Of a DNA stretch of 64,000 nucleotides, positions 48,900 through 57,577 are shown piece by piece. The stretch covers positions 186,001 to 250,000 of the forward strand of contig NZ_CP029078.1 of the NCBI RefSeq assembly GCF_005222485.1, read 5' to 3'. Both the position numbers and the translations under genes were made by a program. The notes beneath the pieces were generated by a model. That model saw nothing but the letters and a program-made list of their open reading frames with translations, was not told where the DNA came from and made no database searches. Within the stretch, counting starts at the first letter, position 1. Every line of letters begins with the position of its first letter. Source of the stretch: Streptomyces griseoviridis (GTDB lineage Bacteria > Actinomycetota > Actinomycetes > Streptomycetales > Streptomycetaceae).

Positions 48900-50824
48900 G
48901 GTCCACGTCCGCCGCCGGACGGCGTCCTGTGGTCGCCGTGGTGGGGGCGGGCCCGCGCGGCACGGCGGTCGTGGAGCGGCTGGCGGCCCGCTTCGGCCAG
49001 GCGGGGGCCGGCGCGGACGTCGAGGTGATCGAGCCGTACGTGCCCGGCGCGGGCCGCGTCTGGGCGCCGGATCAGCCGCAGTCGCTGCTGATGAACACCC
49101 TCGCCGGGCACGCCACCGCGTTCCCCGACGACTCCGTGCGGATGGCGGGGCCGCCGTCCTCGGGCCCCTCCCTCCTCGCATGGTCCCGGCACCACTCCCC
49201 CGGTCTGGCCGCGGACGCCTATCCGTCCCGCGCGCTGATGGGCCGCTATCTGGCGTGGGCGTTCGAGCGGATCGCCGCCGGGGCGCCGCCCCGGGTGCGG
49301 GTCACCCACCGCGGGGACCGTGCCGTGGCGCTGGCCGCCGCGCCCGACGGCCGGTTGCGTCTGACGCTGGCCGGGGGCGGTGAGGTGGTGGCGGACGCGG
49401 TGGTGCTGGCCACCGGGCACACCGAGGTGCTGCCCGGCGCCGAGGAGAGCGCGCTGCGCGCCGGTGCGGCGGCCCGCGGCCTGGTCCATGTGCCGCCCGG
49501 ACAGGCCCACGAGAGCGATCTGAGCCGGGTCGCGGCCGGGGAACCGGTTCTCGTGCGGGGGCTCGCGCTGAACTTCTTCGACCAGCTCACCCTGCTCACC
49601 ACGGGGCGCGGCGGACGGTTCGAGACGTCGTCCGACGGCGGGCGGCGCTATCTGCCGTCCGGCCGTGAGCCCCGGGTGTACGCCGGTTCCGGTCGCGGCG
49701 TGCCCTATCTGGCCCGTGGCCACGCGCCCGGCACGATGCCCGCCGGACATCGCCCGGTGGTCCTCGACGACGCGGCGGTGGCCGGGCTGCTGGCCCGGGG
49801 CGCGGGTGCGGTGTCGTTCATGGGCGACGTCTGGCCGCTGATCGCGAAGGAGGCGGGACTCGCCTGGTACGGGGTACTGCTGCGGCGGCGCCCCGAGGAG
49901 TGCGCGCTGCCGGTCGGGGAGTTCCTCGCGCGGTACGCGGCGTGCGGTTACGGTTCCGCCGCCGAAGTCGGCCTGGTGGCCGAGGCGTTCGCGGATCCCG
50001 GCGCGCGGTTCGACCCGCGCGGCCTCGAACGGCCGCTCGACGGGCGGCGGTTCGCGTCGCGGGAGGAGTTCGACGGGTGGATGCGGGCGCGTCTGCGGAA
50101 CGATCTGGCGCAGGCGCTGGCCCCGGAGTCCAGTCCGCTCAAGGCCGCGGCTGCGGCCGTCGCCTCGGTGAAGGGCGCGGTGCGGCGGCTGGTCGCGGGC
50201 GGTGTGCTCGCCGGGGACACCCGGGCCGACCTGTCGTGGTTCCGCGCGTTCGGCGCGCATCTGTCGAGCGGGCCGCCGCCGTCCCGGATCGCCGAGTTGC
50301 TGGCGTTGAGCGAGGCGGGGGTGGTGTCCTTCCTCGGCGCCCGTCCCGAGGTCCGACTGAACGCGGGGCGCGGGGTGTTCACCGCGGTCTCGGCGACGGT
50401 GCCGGACGCGCCCGTGGTGGCGGGTGCGCTCGTCGACGCGTGGCTGCCGGGCGCCGACGCGGCCAGGACCGCCGATCCGCTGCTGCGGTCGCTGCTGGAC
50501 TCCGGTCTCGCGCGGGCCCATCGCGGCGACGGCGGGCGCGGCGCCCCGAGCGGCGCGCTGGACGTGGAGGTGGCCGGGCTGCGGCTGCGGGACGCCCACG
50601 GGGTGCCGTCCGCACGGCTGTTCGCCTGCGGGATCCCGTTGGAGGGCGTCGAGTGGAACACGGCGATCGGGGCCCGCGCGCGCTCGAACGCCGCGCTGTT
50701 CCGCCAGGCCGACATCATCGCCGCCGGAGTGGCCGAGGCGTGCGGGGCGGCAACCGCCGTCGCGGGGGCGGAAGTCGGCGCCGAGAAGGCGGGTGGCTCC
50801 GCCCTGTCGGACGGCCGGGGCTGA
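48896..50824 (+). CDS. FAD/NAD(P)-binding oxidoreductase-like protein
   Basis: A 642-residue protein beginning with a dinucleotide-binding motif VVAVVGAGPRGTAVVERL. It continues with GRVWAPDQPQSLLMNTLAG and AVVLATGHTEVLPGAEE, matching the FAD-NAD(P)-binding (NAD_binding_9) group that includes predicted flavin monooxygenase-like proteins. The C-terminal half (about 330-600) has a second FAD-fold segment ending LFACGIPLEGVEWNTAIGARAR. Translationally coupled to the M19 gene. Last gene of the operon; probably an oxygenation or oxidation step on the imported compound. Chemistry unproven. Confidence 0.82.
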   Translation: MRSTSAAGRRPVVAVVGAGPRGTAVVERLAARFGQAGAGADVEVIEPYVPGAGRVWAPDQPQSLLMNTLAGHATAFPDDSVRMAGPPSSGPSLLAWSRHHSPGLAADAYPSRALMGRYLAWAFERIAAGAPPRVRVTHRGDRAVALAAAPDGRLRLTLAGGGEVVADAVVLATGHTEVLPGAEESALRAGAAARGLVHVPPGQAHESDLSRVAAGEPVLVRGLALNFFDQLTLLTTGRGGRFETSSDGGRRYLPSGREPRVYAGSGRGVPYLARGHAPGTMPAGHRPVVLDDAAVAGLLARGAGAVSFMGDVWPLIAKEAGLAWYGVLLRRRPEECALPVGEFLARYAACGYGSAAEVGLVAEAFADPGARFDPRGLERPLDGRRFASREEFDGWMRARLRNDLAQALAPESSPLKAAAAAVASVKGAVRRLVAGGVLAGDTRADLSWFRAFGAHLSSGPPPSRIAELLALSEAGVVSFLGARPEVRLNAGRGVFTAVSATVPDAPVVAGALVDAWLPGADAARTADPLLRSLLDSGLARAHRGDGGRGAPSGALDVEVAGLRLRDAHGVPSARLFACGIPLEGVEWNTAIGARARSNAALFRQADIIAAGVAEACGAATAVAGAEVGAEKAGGSALSDGRG

Positions 50825-50840
50825 CCGGCGCCGGCCGGGC

Positions 50841-50863
50841 GGAGCCGCCACGGCGGGGGCTCC
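50841..50863 (+). terminator. Hairpin after the transport operon
   Basis: GGAGCC (50841-50846) pairs with GGCTCC (50858-50863) over an 11-base loop, 17 bases past the last stop, followed by a pyrimidine-rich run. A short stem, so moderate support. Confidence 0.45.
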
Positions 50864-51015
50864 CTCTCCCGTGCGAACCGGCCCGCGGGTCCGTCTCCGG
50901 ACAAGGTGCGTCCGATCGGGCCCTGTCGGCGGAAGGTTCTTCGGCGGCCGTCCGGTCCCGGCCCAGGGGCTCGGGCCGGCTCGCCGAGAACCACCCGTGA
51001 CGTGCTGGAGGCCCG

Positions 51016-51228
51016 GTGCCCGAGAGAGAGACCCCCTGGGTCGGAGACCAAGTAAGGGACCGCGACGCGGGCCAGGAGGGGATCGTCAACGACGTGCGAC
51101 CCGACGGGACCTATGTGCTGCGGCCGGTGCACAACCGGTTCCACCACTGGACGGCGCCCAACGCCGACGCCCTGGAGGTGACGGTGTCACGCGAGGAGCG
51201 GCTCAGGCTGCGCGGAACGGAGCCCTGA
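51016..51228 (+). CDS. Small hypothetical protein
   Basis: A 70-residue hydrophilic protein (PERETPWVGDQVRDRDAGQEG, then VRPDGTYVLRPVHNR and HHWTAPNADALEVT). The pattern of short strands suggests a small beta-barrel domain; similar small proteins are common in Streptomyces. GTG at 51016 has CTGGAG 5 bases upstream. It is convergent with the Fur-type gene, with 11 bases between stops. No function can be assigned. Confidence 0.7.
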   Translation: MPERETPWVGDQVRDRDAGQEGIVNDVRPDGTYVLRPVHNRFHHWTAPNADALEVTVSREERLRLRGTEP

Positions 51229-51239
51229 CCGGTCCTCGT

Positions 51240-51671
51240 TCAGACGGTGTCGGGGCGGCACCGGGCGCACAGGCCCCACCAGGTGATCTCGGTCTCGTCG
51301 ATGAGGAACCCCTCGTCGGCCACCGGGTCGAGGCAGGGCGCCGCGCCGATGGCGCAGTCGACGTCCTTGATGGCGCCGCAGTCGCGGCACGCGAGGTGGT
51401 GGTGGTTGTCGCCGACCCGCAGTTCGTAGCGGGCCGGCGAGCCGGCCGGCTCGATGACGCGGATCAGCCGGGCGCCGGTCAGGTCGTCGAGGACGTTGTA
51501 CAGCCCCTGCCGGGACAGGCCGCTCGACGCCTCCGTCCCGGCCGCGCCGATCCTGGCCTCGATCTCGGAGGCGGTCGAGTGCGGGAATCCCTGGAGCGCC
51601 GCGAGGACGGCACGGCGCTGGGAGGTGCTGCGCAGTCCCTTGCTCCTGAGCAACCGGGTGGGCTCCTCCAT
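51240..51671 (-). CDS. Fur-family transcriptional regulator (peroxide/metal type)
   Basis: A 143-residue Fur-superfamily repressor. The winged helix includes STSQRRAVLAALQGFPHSTASEIEARI and LSRQGLYNVLDDLTGARLIRVIEP. The metal-binding part has DNHHHLACRDCGAIKD and, at the end, WWGLCARCRPD, giving the two CxxC pairs of the structural zinc site. It resembles the CatR/FurA branch that controls catalases in Streptomyces; no catalase gene is in the window. ATG at 51671 has GGAAGGAG upstream. Downstream of a DUF2180 gene, probably co-transcribed from the promoter near 52136. Confidence 0.9.
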   Translation of the reverse strand: MEEPTRLLRSKGLRSTSQRRAVLAALQGFPHSTASEIEARIGAAGTEASSGLSRQGLYNVLDDLTGARLIRVIEPAGSPARYELRVGDNHHHLACRDCGAIKDVDCAIGAAPCLDPVADEGFLIDETEITWWGLCARCRPDTV

Positions 51672-51738
51672 GGCTCCCGCTCCTTCCCTCGTCCCGGTGA
51701 TCATCTTTTTCAACGTAACACCGACGGGACCCGGCAGG

Positions 51739-51948
51739 TCAGTGGGCCGCCCCGGCACCGCGGCAGGTGCGGCACACCACGCTGCGGGCCGGTCCGCGCC
51801 GGTGCGAGGCGCCGAGGCCGCTGGCCCTGACGACCGGTACGGCCACCACGTCGGAGTGGTCCTGGCAGGTGAACAGGCCGCAGCGGTTGCAGACGCCGAT
51901 GGCGACGGTGCCCTCGCGGACCTCCTGGGTGCAGTCGTAACACTTCAT
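51739..51948 (-). CDS. DUF2180 family zinc-ribbon protein
   Basis: A 69-residue protein starting MKCYDCTQEVREGTVAIGVCNRCGLFTCQDHS and ending SVVCRTCRGAG. Three CxxC pairs plus CQDH suggest two zinc sites. The DUF2180 family is typically found beside Fur-type regulator genes, as here. Function unknown; zinc binding or redox sensing is inferred. ATG at 51948 follows TCTGGAGTTCTC. Its stop is about 65 bases from the Fur-type start. Confidence 0.88.
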   Translation of the reverse strand: MKCYDCTQEVREGTVAIGVCNRCGLFTCQDHSDVVAVPVVRASGLGASHRRGPARSVVCRTCRGAGAAH

Positions 51949-52112
51949 GAGAACTCCAGATTCCGGGGCCTGGCCCGGCGGATCGAGGTGAGCGGTTCAC
52001 GCCGGGGCCCGTCTTCGGGGCGCGGCGGAGGGGTCGGGAACGGGTGGGCGGTGGACGCCCGGAAGCCGTGAAAGGGCAACTTCGCCCTGACTTGTCCGTT
52101 CCGATACGGAAA

Positions 52113-52147
52113 AAGCTACCCGCTAGATTTGACAGAGTCAATTCTAG
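52113..52147 (-). promoter_or_regulatory. Promoter and 25-bp operator of the DUF2180-Fur operon
   Basis: An inverted repeat at 52123-52147 has 11-base arms (CTAGATTTGAC and its near-complement GTCAATTCTAG, one mismatch) around the 3-base centre AGA. On the minus strand TTGACT (52141-52136), a 17-base spacer and TAGCTT (52118-52113) form a good vegetative promoter whose -35 and spacer lie in the dyad. This is the arrangement expected for an autoregulated repressor. The leader to the DUF2180 start is about 160 bases. Confidence 0.72.
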
Positions 52148-52241
52148 TCAGCGCCGCTCCCGTGTGCTCGGTCATCCGCGCGGGGGCGGCGACGGGTTGC
52201 GGGGCGGGCCGCCCCGCGGCGCGGCGTACGGCGCGCGCCGG

Positions 52242-53291
52242 TCAGCGCAGGATCGGGACGAGGCCGACGGCGAAGACGACGTAGAAGCCGGCCGCGACGG
52301 TCAGCCTGGCCGGGGTCAGCCGGTGGGCGCGCAGGGTCAGCAGCAGGTAGCCGATCGCGGCCATGGTGATCAGCCCCGCCCACAGCAGAGGCGCGTCGAA
52401 GTGCCAGGTGGTGAAGAGGATGCCGATGCCGCTCGGCACGGTGGCCTGGATCATCATCGCTCCGGAGATGTTCGCGAGGGCGAGCCTGGTCTTGCCCTGA
52501 CGGACCCAGATCACCGCGTTCATGATCTCGGGCAGTTCGGTGGCGACCGGGGAGAGCAGCAGGGCCGTGACGGTCGTGGACAGGCCGAGCATGGGCCCGA
52601 TGGCGTCGAGCTGTCTCACGAACAAGTCAGCGGCGAAAAAGATCACCACCAGGGTGGCGAGGGTCTGGGCGACCACCGCCCAGGTGGCGGGTGACGCCTT
52701 CCTCGGCTGAAACTTCAGCGGCTCCAGTTCCTCCTCGTCGTCGTCCTCGGCGCGGCTGCTGCGGATCTCGCGCCAGAAGTAGACGGCGTACGCGGCGAAG
52801 AAGAAGACGCCGAGGACGGGCTTGAACGCGAAGGCGACGAGGCCGAGCGCGACCTTCACCACGAAGATGGGCAGGAACCACTTCTGGTCCCTGGCCAGGC
52901 GCTTCATGTCCTTGGCGCTGCCCAGGGCGTCGGCGTCCTCGGGGACGCCGGAGGGCACGCCGGTCGTGGCGTGGGTCGCGCGGTTCCGCCCGCGCCGCTG
53001 GAGCAGGAGCATCGCGCCGGTGACACCGTAGGCGACGGTCGCGAGGGCGAGGGGGCCGCCCATCGCGGCGCCGACGCCGATGTTCTTCGCCTGTTCGGTG
53101 GCTCCGGTGGTCACCGCGACGAGGGTGACGACGGATTCCGGCAGCGCGGTACCGAAGGCGGCCAGGATCGTGCCGACCGCCGATCTGCCGATGTCGAGGC
53201 GTTCCCCCAGCCACTCCACGGCGTTGACGAACCACTCGCAGGAGAGGTAGATCGCCACCGCGCAGACGATGAGCAGTACGAAATGGATCAC
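52242..53291 (-). CDS. Sodium/calcium (CaCA-type) cation antiporter
   Basis: A 349-residue integral membrane protein with about ten helices in two inverted halves. The alpha-repeat motifs are visible as FGTALPESVVTLVAV in half one and VATELPEIMNAVIW in half two, the ion-binding glutamates of the family. A charged cytoplasmic loop in the middle (SSRAEDDDEEELEPLK) is where calcium regulation would act. GTG at 53291 is chosen as the family start; the frame stays open to 53810 but that extension is Arg/Gly-rich and not membrane-like. Cation specificity unknown. Confidence 0.87.
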   Translation of the reverse strand: MIHFVLLIVCAVAIYLSCEWFVNAVEWLGERLDIGRSAVGTILAAFGTALPESVVTLVAVTTGATEQAKNIGVGAAMGGPLALATVAYGVTGAMLLLQRRGRNRATHATTGVPSGVPEDADALGSAKDMKRLARDQKWFLPIFVVKVALGLVAFAFKPVLGVFFFAAYAVYFWREIRSSRAEDDDEEELEPLKFQPRKASPATWAVVAQTLATLVVIFFAADLFVRQLDAIGPMLGLSTTVTALLLSPVATELPEIMNAVIWVRQGKTRLALANISGAMMIQATVPSGIGILFTTWHFDAPLLWAGLITMAAIGYLLLTLRAHRLTPARLTVAAGFYVVFAVGLVPILR

Positions 53292-54184
53292 GGGATTCGT
53301 CCAGCCTTCCGGCGCCGGCCGGGTTCGAGGACGACCGCGCGAGGGGGACGGCGGCAGCTTCGACCCCGCCGACGCGCACACGATGCCACCGGCGAAGGGC
53401 CGAAGGTCTCGCCCGCCCTCAGTATCACCGGCCGAGGGCCCGGCCACCGGGAACCCGGCGCGGCGTTCCCGTGTGTCGACGACCGGCGGTTCCGCGGGGC
53501 CGCTCCCCCACGCGACGGCCCGCCCTCCACCTCGTCCCGCGCCACCCGAGAGCGGATCGGCGGGCCGGCCCCGGGACCGCGGGTCTCCCGCGCGACGCGA
53601 CGGCGCACTGTTCGACACCGGCCGCCCACGGAAGCGCGCTGTTCGCCACCGGCCGCCCACGGAAGCACCCTGTCCGGCACCGGCCGCCCACGGGAGCCCA
53701 TGCGGCTCGAATATGCCGCTGTCTCTTGGCCGCACGCGGCTGATTCTGACCGCCGGGATCGCGGGTTCCGCGCGGCAGTTCACCGTGAGGGAGTTCTGTG
53801 CGGGTCCCATCGGGGCGGTGGCAGCTGCAACGCCCGGCGGAGTCCGGTCGACGGTGCCACCAACTCGACTTCTCGATAGGGGTGTTCACGCGCGCGAGCG
53901 TGAACCGCCGTCCAGCGCGGGGCTTCGCGGTGACCAGCGTGCCGCTTCGGCCCCCTCGCGCCCTCAACTCGCCCACCACGGAGGCCGAACGCCCCGCTGC
54001 GAGCCCGAACGCGCCTCCACCGAAACCGTCTCCACCAGGAACCACACCTGCAAACTCACTCAATGAGGTGGTTTCCAGGGACACATGCACGCGAATCCCG
54101 ATCTCACGGTTGAAGGGAGGTTACCGGCCATGATCATCTGGGCAGTCATATCGCGCCATCATCACCTGAAGGGAGCTCCACCCC
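53292..54184. other. Long gene-poor region before the P450 gene
   Basis: I find no gene I can support in these 893 bases. It contains three 31-bp tandem repeats (53608-53700), an inverted repeat with 8-base arms GTTCACGC/GCGTGAAC (53884-53905), and a possible short leader reading frame at 54130 just before the P450 start. Reading frames here are Arg/Pro-rich and look like shadows. It could be a decayed gene or a regulatory and repeat island. Confidence 0.5.
53608..53700. repeat. Three 31-bp tandem repeats
   Basis: Units start CTGT(T/C)C at 53608, 53639 and 53670 and share the core CACCGGCCGCCCACGG(A/G)AGC. The first two differ at few positions. Not associated with any open frame I trust. Confidence 0.85.
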
Positions 54185-55555
54185 GTGACGCTCGTAGCGC
54201 CTCCCCCCATCCCCAGAGCAGCCGGGTCGATCCCGCTGCTGGGGCACGCGATGCACCTGATGCGTGACAACCTGGCGTTCGTCGCCTCGCTGCGCGAGAA
54301 CTACGGGCCGGTCGTGGAGATCACCCTCCAGCCCGGCACCCGGACGGTCATCGTCCAGGACCCCGACCTCATCCGGACCATGCTCGTCGACCTCGGCCCG
54401 AGCCTCGACAAGGGCCGCTTCTTCGAGAAGATGGGCCTGGTGCTCGGTGACAGCGTTGTCACCGCGGCGGGCCAGGAGCATGTGCGCAAACGACGCAACC
54501 TCCAACCCGCCTTCGCCCGCCCCGAGATCGCCCGGTACGTCGAGATCATGCGCGACGAGGCGACGGCGGCCGCGAGCCGGTGGAGACCGGGGCAGCTGCT
54601 CGATGTGCGGGAGGCGATGGTCCACCTCTCCCTCGACATGCTCGCCAAGACGGTGTTCGCGGGCAGCCTCGATGACGAAACGTTTCGGCAGGTGCGTGAG
54701 GACCTGTCGGTGGTGATGAACGGCGTCGGCGCCCGGGTGATGCTCCCCGACTGGGTCGAGCGGCTCCCCCTCCCGGCCAACCTCCGCTTCAACCGGGCCA
54801 GGGACGCCGTGCGGGCCACCATCCACCGGGCCGTCGACGAGCTGCAGGCGTCCGGCCACGACACCGGCGACATGCTGTCGCTGCTGCTGCGGGCCACCGA
54901 CAAGGACACCGGGCAGCCGCTGACCGCGTTCCAGATCTGCTCGGAGATCCTCACCCTCGCGGTGGCCGGCACCGAGACCACCGCGTCGGTCCTGTCGTGG
55001 GTGCTCTACGAACTCGCGCGGCACCCGGACATCGAGGCCGGGCTGCTGGCGGAGCTGGACGAGGTGGTGGGCGAACGCCCGATCGCCTTCGCCGACATTC
55101 CCCGACTGCCGTATCTCAAGCGGGTCATCGACGAGGCGCTGCGGCTGCACCACACCGGCTGGCTGGTCACCCGTCGCACCCTGACCGAGACCAGGCTCGG
55201 GGAGTGGGTGCTGCCCGCGGGCACCGAACTGGCCTACTGCCAGCACGCCCTGCACCGCGACCCCGCGCTGTTCCAGAACCCGCTGGCCTTCGATCCCGAC
55301 CGCTGGCTGGAGAGCGCCGAGCCGCCGCCCAGCGGGGCGTTCCTGCCCTTCGGCGACGGCAAGCACAAGTGCATCGGCGACAGGTTCGCGCTCACCGAAC
55401 TCATGACCGCCATCGCGACGATCGTCCGGCAGGTGCGTCTCGAACTGCCCGAGGGACACACGGTCAAGCCCGTGGCACGGGCCACCGTCCGCCCCGGGCC
55501 GATGGAGATGACGGTCCGAAGGCGTCGCCCTTCGACAGCTCCGTCCGGGGCCTGA
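54185..55555 (+). CDS. Cytochrome P450
   Basis: A 456-residue soluble P450. The I-helix oxygen-binding motif is LAVAGTETTASVL (near 260), the K-helix ExxR is VIDEALRLH (near 318), and the heme-binding loop FLPFGDGKHKCIGDRFA puts the ligand Cys near 395. The N-terminus (SIPLLGHAMHLMRDNLAFVASLRENYG) resembles actinobacterial sesquiterpene-type P450s, but no terpene cyclase, ferredoxin or ferredoxin reductase is adjacent, so substrate and redox partner are unknown. GTG at 54185 with AAGGGAG upstream. Confidence 0.93.
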   Translation: MTLVAPPPIPRAAGSIPLLGHAMHLMRDNLAFVASLRENYGPVVEITLQPGTRTVIVQDPDLIRTMLVDLGPSLDKGRFFEKMGLVLGDSVVTAAGQEHVRKRRNLQPAFARPEIARYVEIMRDEATAAASRWRPGQLLDVREAMVHLSLDMLAKTVFAGSLDDETFRQVREDLSVVMNGVGARVMLPDWVERLPLPANLRFNRARDAVRATIHRAVDELQASGHDTGDMLSLLLRATDKDTGQPLTAFQICSEILTLAVAGTETTASVLSWVLYELARHPDIEAGLLAELDEVVGERPIAFADIPRLPYLKRVIDEALRLHHTGWLVTRRTLTETRLGEWVLPAGTELAYCQHALHRDPALFQNPLAFDPDRWLESAEPPPSGAFLPFGDGKHKCIGDRFALTELMTAIATIVRQVRLELPEGHTVKPVARATVRPGPMEMTVRRRRPSTAPSGA

Positions 55556-55610
55556 ACGGGCGTGGTTCGGGGGCGGGTTGCCGTGGCCGACCGGTCGGCG
55601 GCCCGGGTGT

Positions 55611-56888
55611 CTAGACGCCGTCCCGGATGACGCGGCGGGCCACCGCGCCCCGGGCGGGGGCGAGTTCGGCGGCGATCCGCCGCGCGCGGTCGTCGTCCAG
55701 GGTCACGGCGGCCTCGGTGGCCGGGCCGACGAGCAGGGACGCGCGGCGCAGATGGGTCGGCGGGTGGGTCGAGTCGACGCTGTGCCCGCGCCGGGCCCCG
55801 GCCCTGCGCTGCCGCTCGTACTCGCCCTCGGGGATGGACGCCATGGCGGTCCGCAGCCGGTCCCAGATCTCCGCCGCGCCGGAGTCGGCCGTGCGGGCGC
55901 CCCGCGGCCCGCCGAGCGCGGCCTGGGCCGCCTCGCGCTGGAGCGTGACGATCGCGGAGTCCGCGACCAGCAGCCGGTCCATCAGGCCCACCGCCGCCTC
56001 GGTCGAGCCGGCGCGGGCGGCCTCCCGGTCGGCCAGGTACTCGGCGCGCTGGGCGGCCCGCAGCGTCAGGTGGTCGAGCAGGGTCAGCAGGCCGCGCAGG
56101 ACCAGCCGGGGGACGGTGTACACGGCGTTGACGAGCATCTCGACGAGGGTCGGATCGCTGATCGGGTGGAAGAACGAGTACCAGGTCACCAGGGAGCGGT
56201 ACGCCGTCCCCACCACCACGCCGTGACGGATGTCGCCGTTGCTGTAGTGGCCGAGTTCATGGCCGAGGAGCGCGACTCGCTCCCGCGGGGTGAGGATCTC
56301 CCACAGCGGCAGCCCCAGCACCAGCAGCCGCCGCCCGCGCACCCCGCGAGCCGTCACGCCCGCGTTGACCTCCGTGGTGACGACGACCTGGTCGACCCCT
56401 CGGGTGCCGACCACCCGGGCGACGTCGTCGACGAGCGCGTACAGCTCGGGCGCGTCCTCGCGCAGCAGCACGGGGGCGGTACCCGGCAGTCGGAAGGCCC
56501 GCGGCCACAGGGCCCAGCCGAACAGGAGGAGCACCGCGCCCGGCACCATGGCCGCGCTGCCCCAGCCGGCCGTCAGGCACCACAGGCCGCCGAGGAGCAG
56601 GGCGGCCGTGACGCCGTGCACGGCGAGCGCGAGGGCGAACGCCAGCAGCGCGGAGCCGTCGCGCCTGGCCCGCAGGCTCCCGCCCGCCGTGATCTCGGCC
56701 AGCAGCTTCTCGCCGTACCGCCGGGCCAGCAGCCGACGTGCCCGTTCGAGCCGGTCGGCCTCCTGCGGCGGCGGCTGCGGGTCGACGTTCCAGTCGCAGT
56801 CCCGGCACCAGACGGTGAACCTGCCGTCCGCCCGGAGTGCCGTCCCGCACTCGGGGCACGATGTGGTTCTCTCCTCGACAGCGCGCAC
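55611..56888 (-). CDS. M48-family membrane metalloprotease with N-terminal zinc ribbon
   Basis: A 425-residue protein. An N-terminal zinc-ribbon-like segment (TTSCPECG...VWCRDCDW, residues about 8-35) is followed by two close hydrophobic segments (about 80-130), then the gluzincin domain. It has LLGHELGHYSNGD (HExxH) near 250 and the third ligand Glu in YLADREAARAG near 322. This is the HtpX/Ste24-like M48 layout, normally acting in membrane protein quality control. GTG at 56888 is selected because GGGGGAGGG lies 7 bases upstream; an earlier ATG at 56951 has no such site. The long C-terminal tail is Arg-rich. Confidence 0.88.
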   Translation of the reverse strand: MRAVEERTTSCPECGTALRADGRFTVWCRDCDWNVDPQPPPQEADRLERARRLLARRYGEKLLAEITAGGSLRARRDGSALLAFALALAVHGVTAALLLGGLWCLTAGWGSAAMVPGAVLLLFGWALWPRAFRLPGTAPVLLREDAPELYALVDDVARVVGTRGVDQVVVTTEVNAGVTARGVRGRRLLVLGLPLWEILTPRERVALLGHELGHYSNGDIRHGVVVGTAYRSLVTWYSFFHPISDPTLVEMLVNAVYTVPRLVLRGLLTLLDHLTLRAAQRAEYLADREAARAGSTEAAVGLMDRLLVADSAIVTLQREAAQAALGGPRGARTADSGAAEIWDRLRTAMASIPEGEYERQRRAGARRGHSVDSTHPPTHLRRASLLVGPATEAAVTLDDDRARRIAAELAPARGAVARRVIRDGV

Positions 56889-57080
56889 GGCTGCGCCCTC
56901 CCCCACTCCCCCGGCCCCTCCCCAGAGGCCACCTGTCCATGACAAGCACATTCGATCATGTGTGCGGGTCTGCGAGAAGCCGTTCCCCGGCCGGGGATCC
57001 GTCCGTGATGGAAACGGAATGGTCAGGGGCCGTCGAGGGAGCCGACCCGCCTCCGGAAGAGGCGGGTTCGGCCCCGGGTG

Positions 57081-57512
57081 TCACTCGCAGAACACCCGCA
57101 CCTTCCCGTCGGGCTGGTCGACGTCGACGGTGACGTCGTCGAGCTGGTCGATCAGCTCCTCCAGGTCCCGCGGCTTCAGCTCGGCGAGGTCGACCGGTAT
57201 GCCGGACCTGCGCAGCTCCGCGTCGACCTTGGTGAGCGCCTGCGGGGGAACGAGGCTCGCGAGCCGCACTCCGGCCCGCAGCAGCTGGAGGGGGACCCGC
57301 ACGTCGACGCGGCCGGGCCCGTCGCCACCGGAGTCGTCCGACCAGTCGACCACCACCCGCAGATACCTGGGCCGGGCCCCCGGGTGGAGCGCGACGCCGT
57401 TCGGTGACGCGCTCCCGTCTCCTTCGAGGGCGTCGATCAGCCGCTCGGCCTCCTCGGCGGTGATCCTGCCCTCGCCCAGCATCCGCAGGATCTGGCGGCA
57501 CTGTTCGTTCAT
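57081..57512 (-). CDS. SHOCT-like domain protein
   Basis: A 143-residue protein. Residues 1-30 (MNEQCRQILRMLGEGRITAEEAERLIDAL) are the short helical SHOCT-like/YvlB-type N-terminal motif. The rest (VDVRVPLQLLRAGVRLASLVPPQAL, DLAELKPRDLEELIDQLDDVTVDVD) is a putative beta/alpha domain. Last gene of a three-gene cassette with DUF2089 and a small membrane protein. Function unknown; related cassettes in other Gram-positives accompany envelope-stress genes (known only as a loose association). Confidence 0.78.
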   Translation of the reverse strand: MNEQCRQILRMLGEGRITAEEAERLIDALEGDGSASPNGVALHPGARPRYLRVVVDWSDDSGGDGPGRVDVRVPLQLLRAGVRLASLVPPQALTKVDAELRRSGIPVDLAELKPRDLEELIDQLDDVTVDVDQPDGKVRVFCE

Positions 57513-57577
57513 TCCCGTCCTCCCTCTCCGACGCGCACCACCGCGCCGGTTCTCCCGGCCGATCAGGTCCGCCGGGC

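Noticed and set aside
52242..53810. N-terminal extension of the cation antiporter to 53810
   Set aside because: The extra 173 codons are Arg/Gly/Pro-rich and cross the tandem repeats; membrane helices begin at the GTG at 53291.
53425..54090. Minus-strand frame of 221 codons before the P450 gene
   Set aside because: Composition is Arg/Gly-rich, the translation reflects the 31-bp repeats, and there is no ribosome-binding site or domain.
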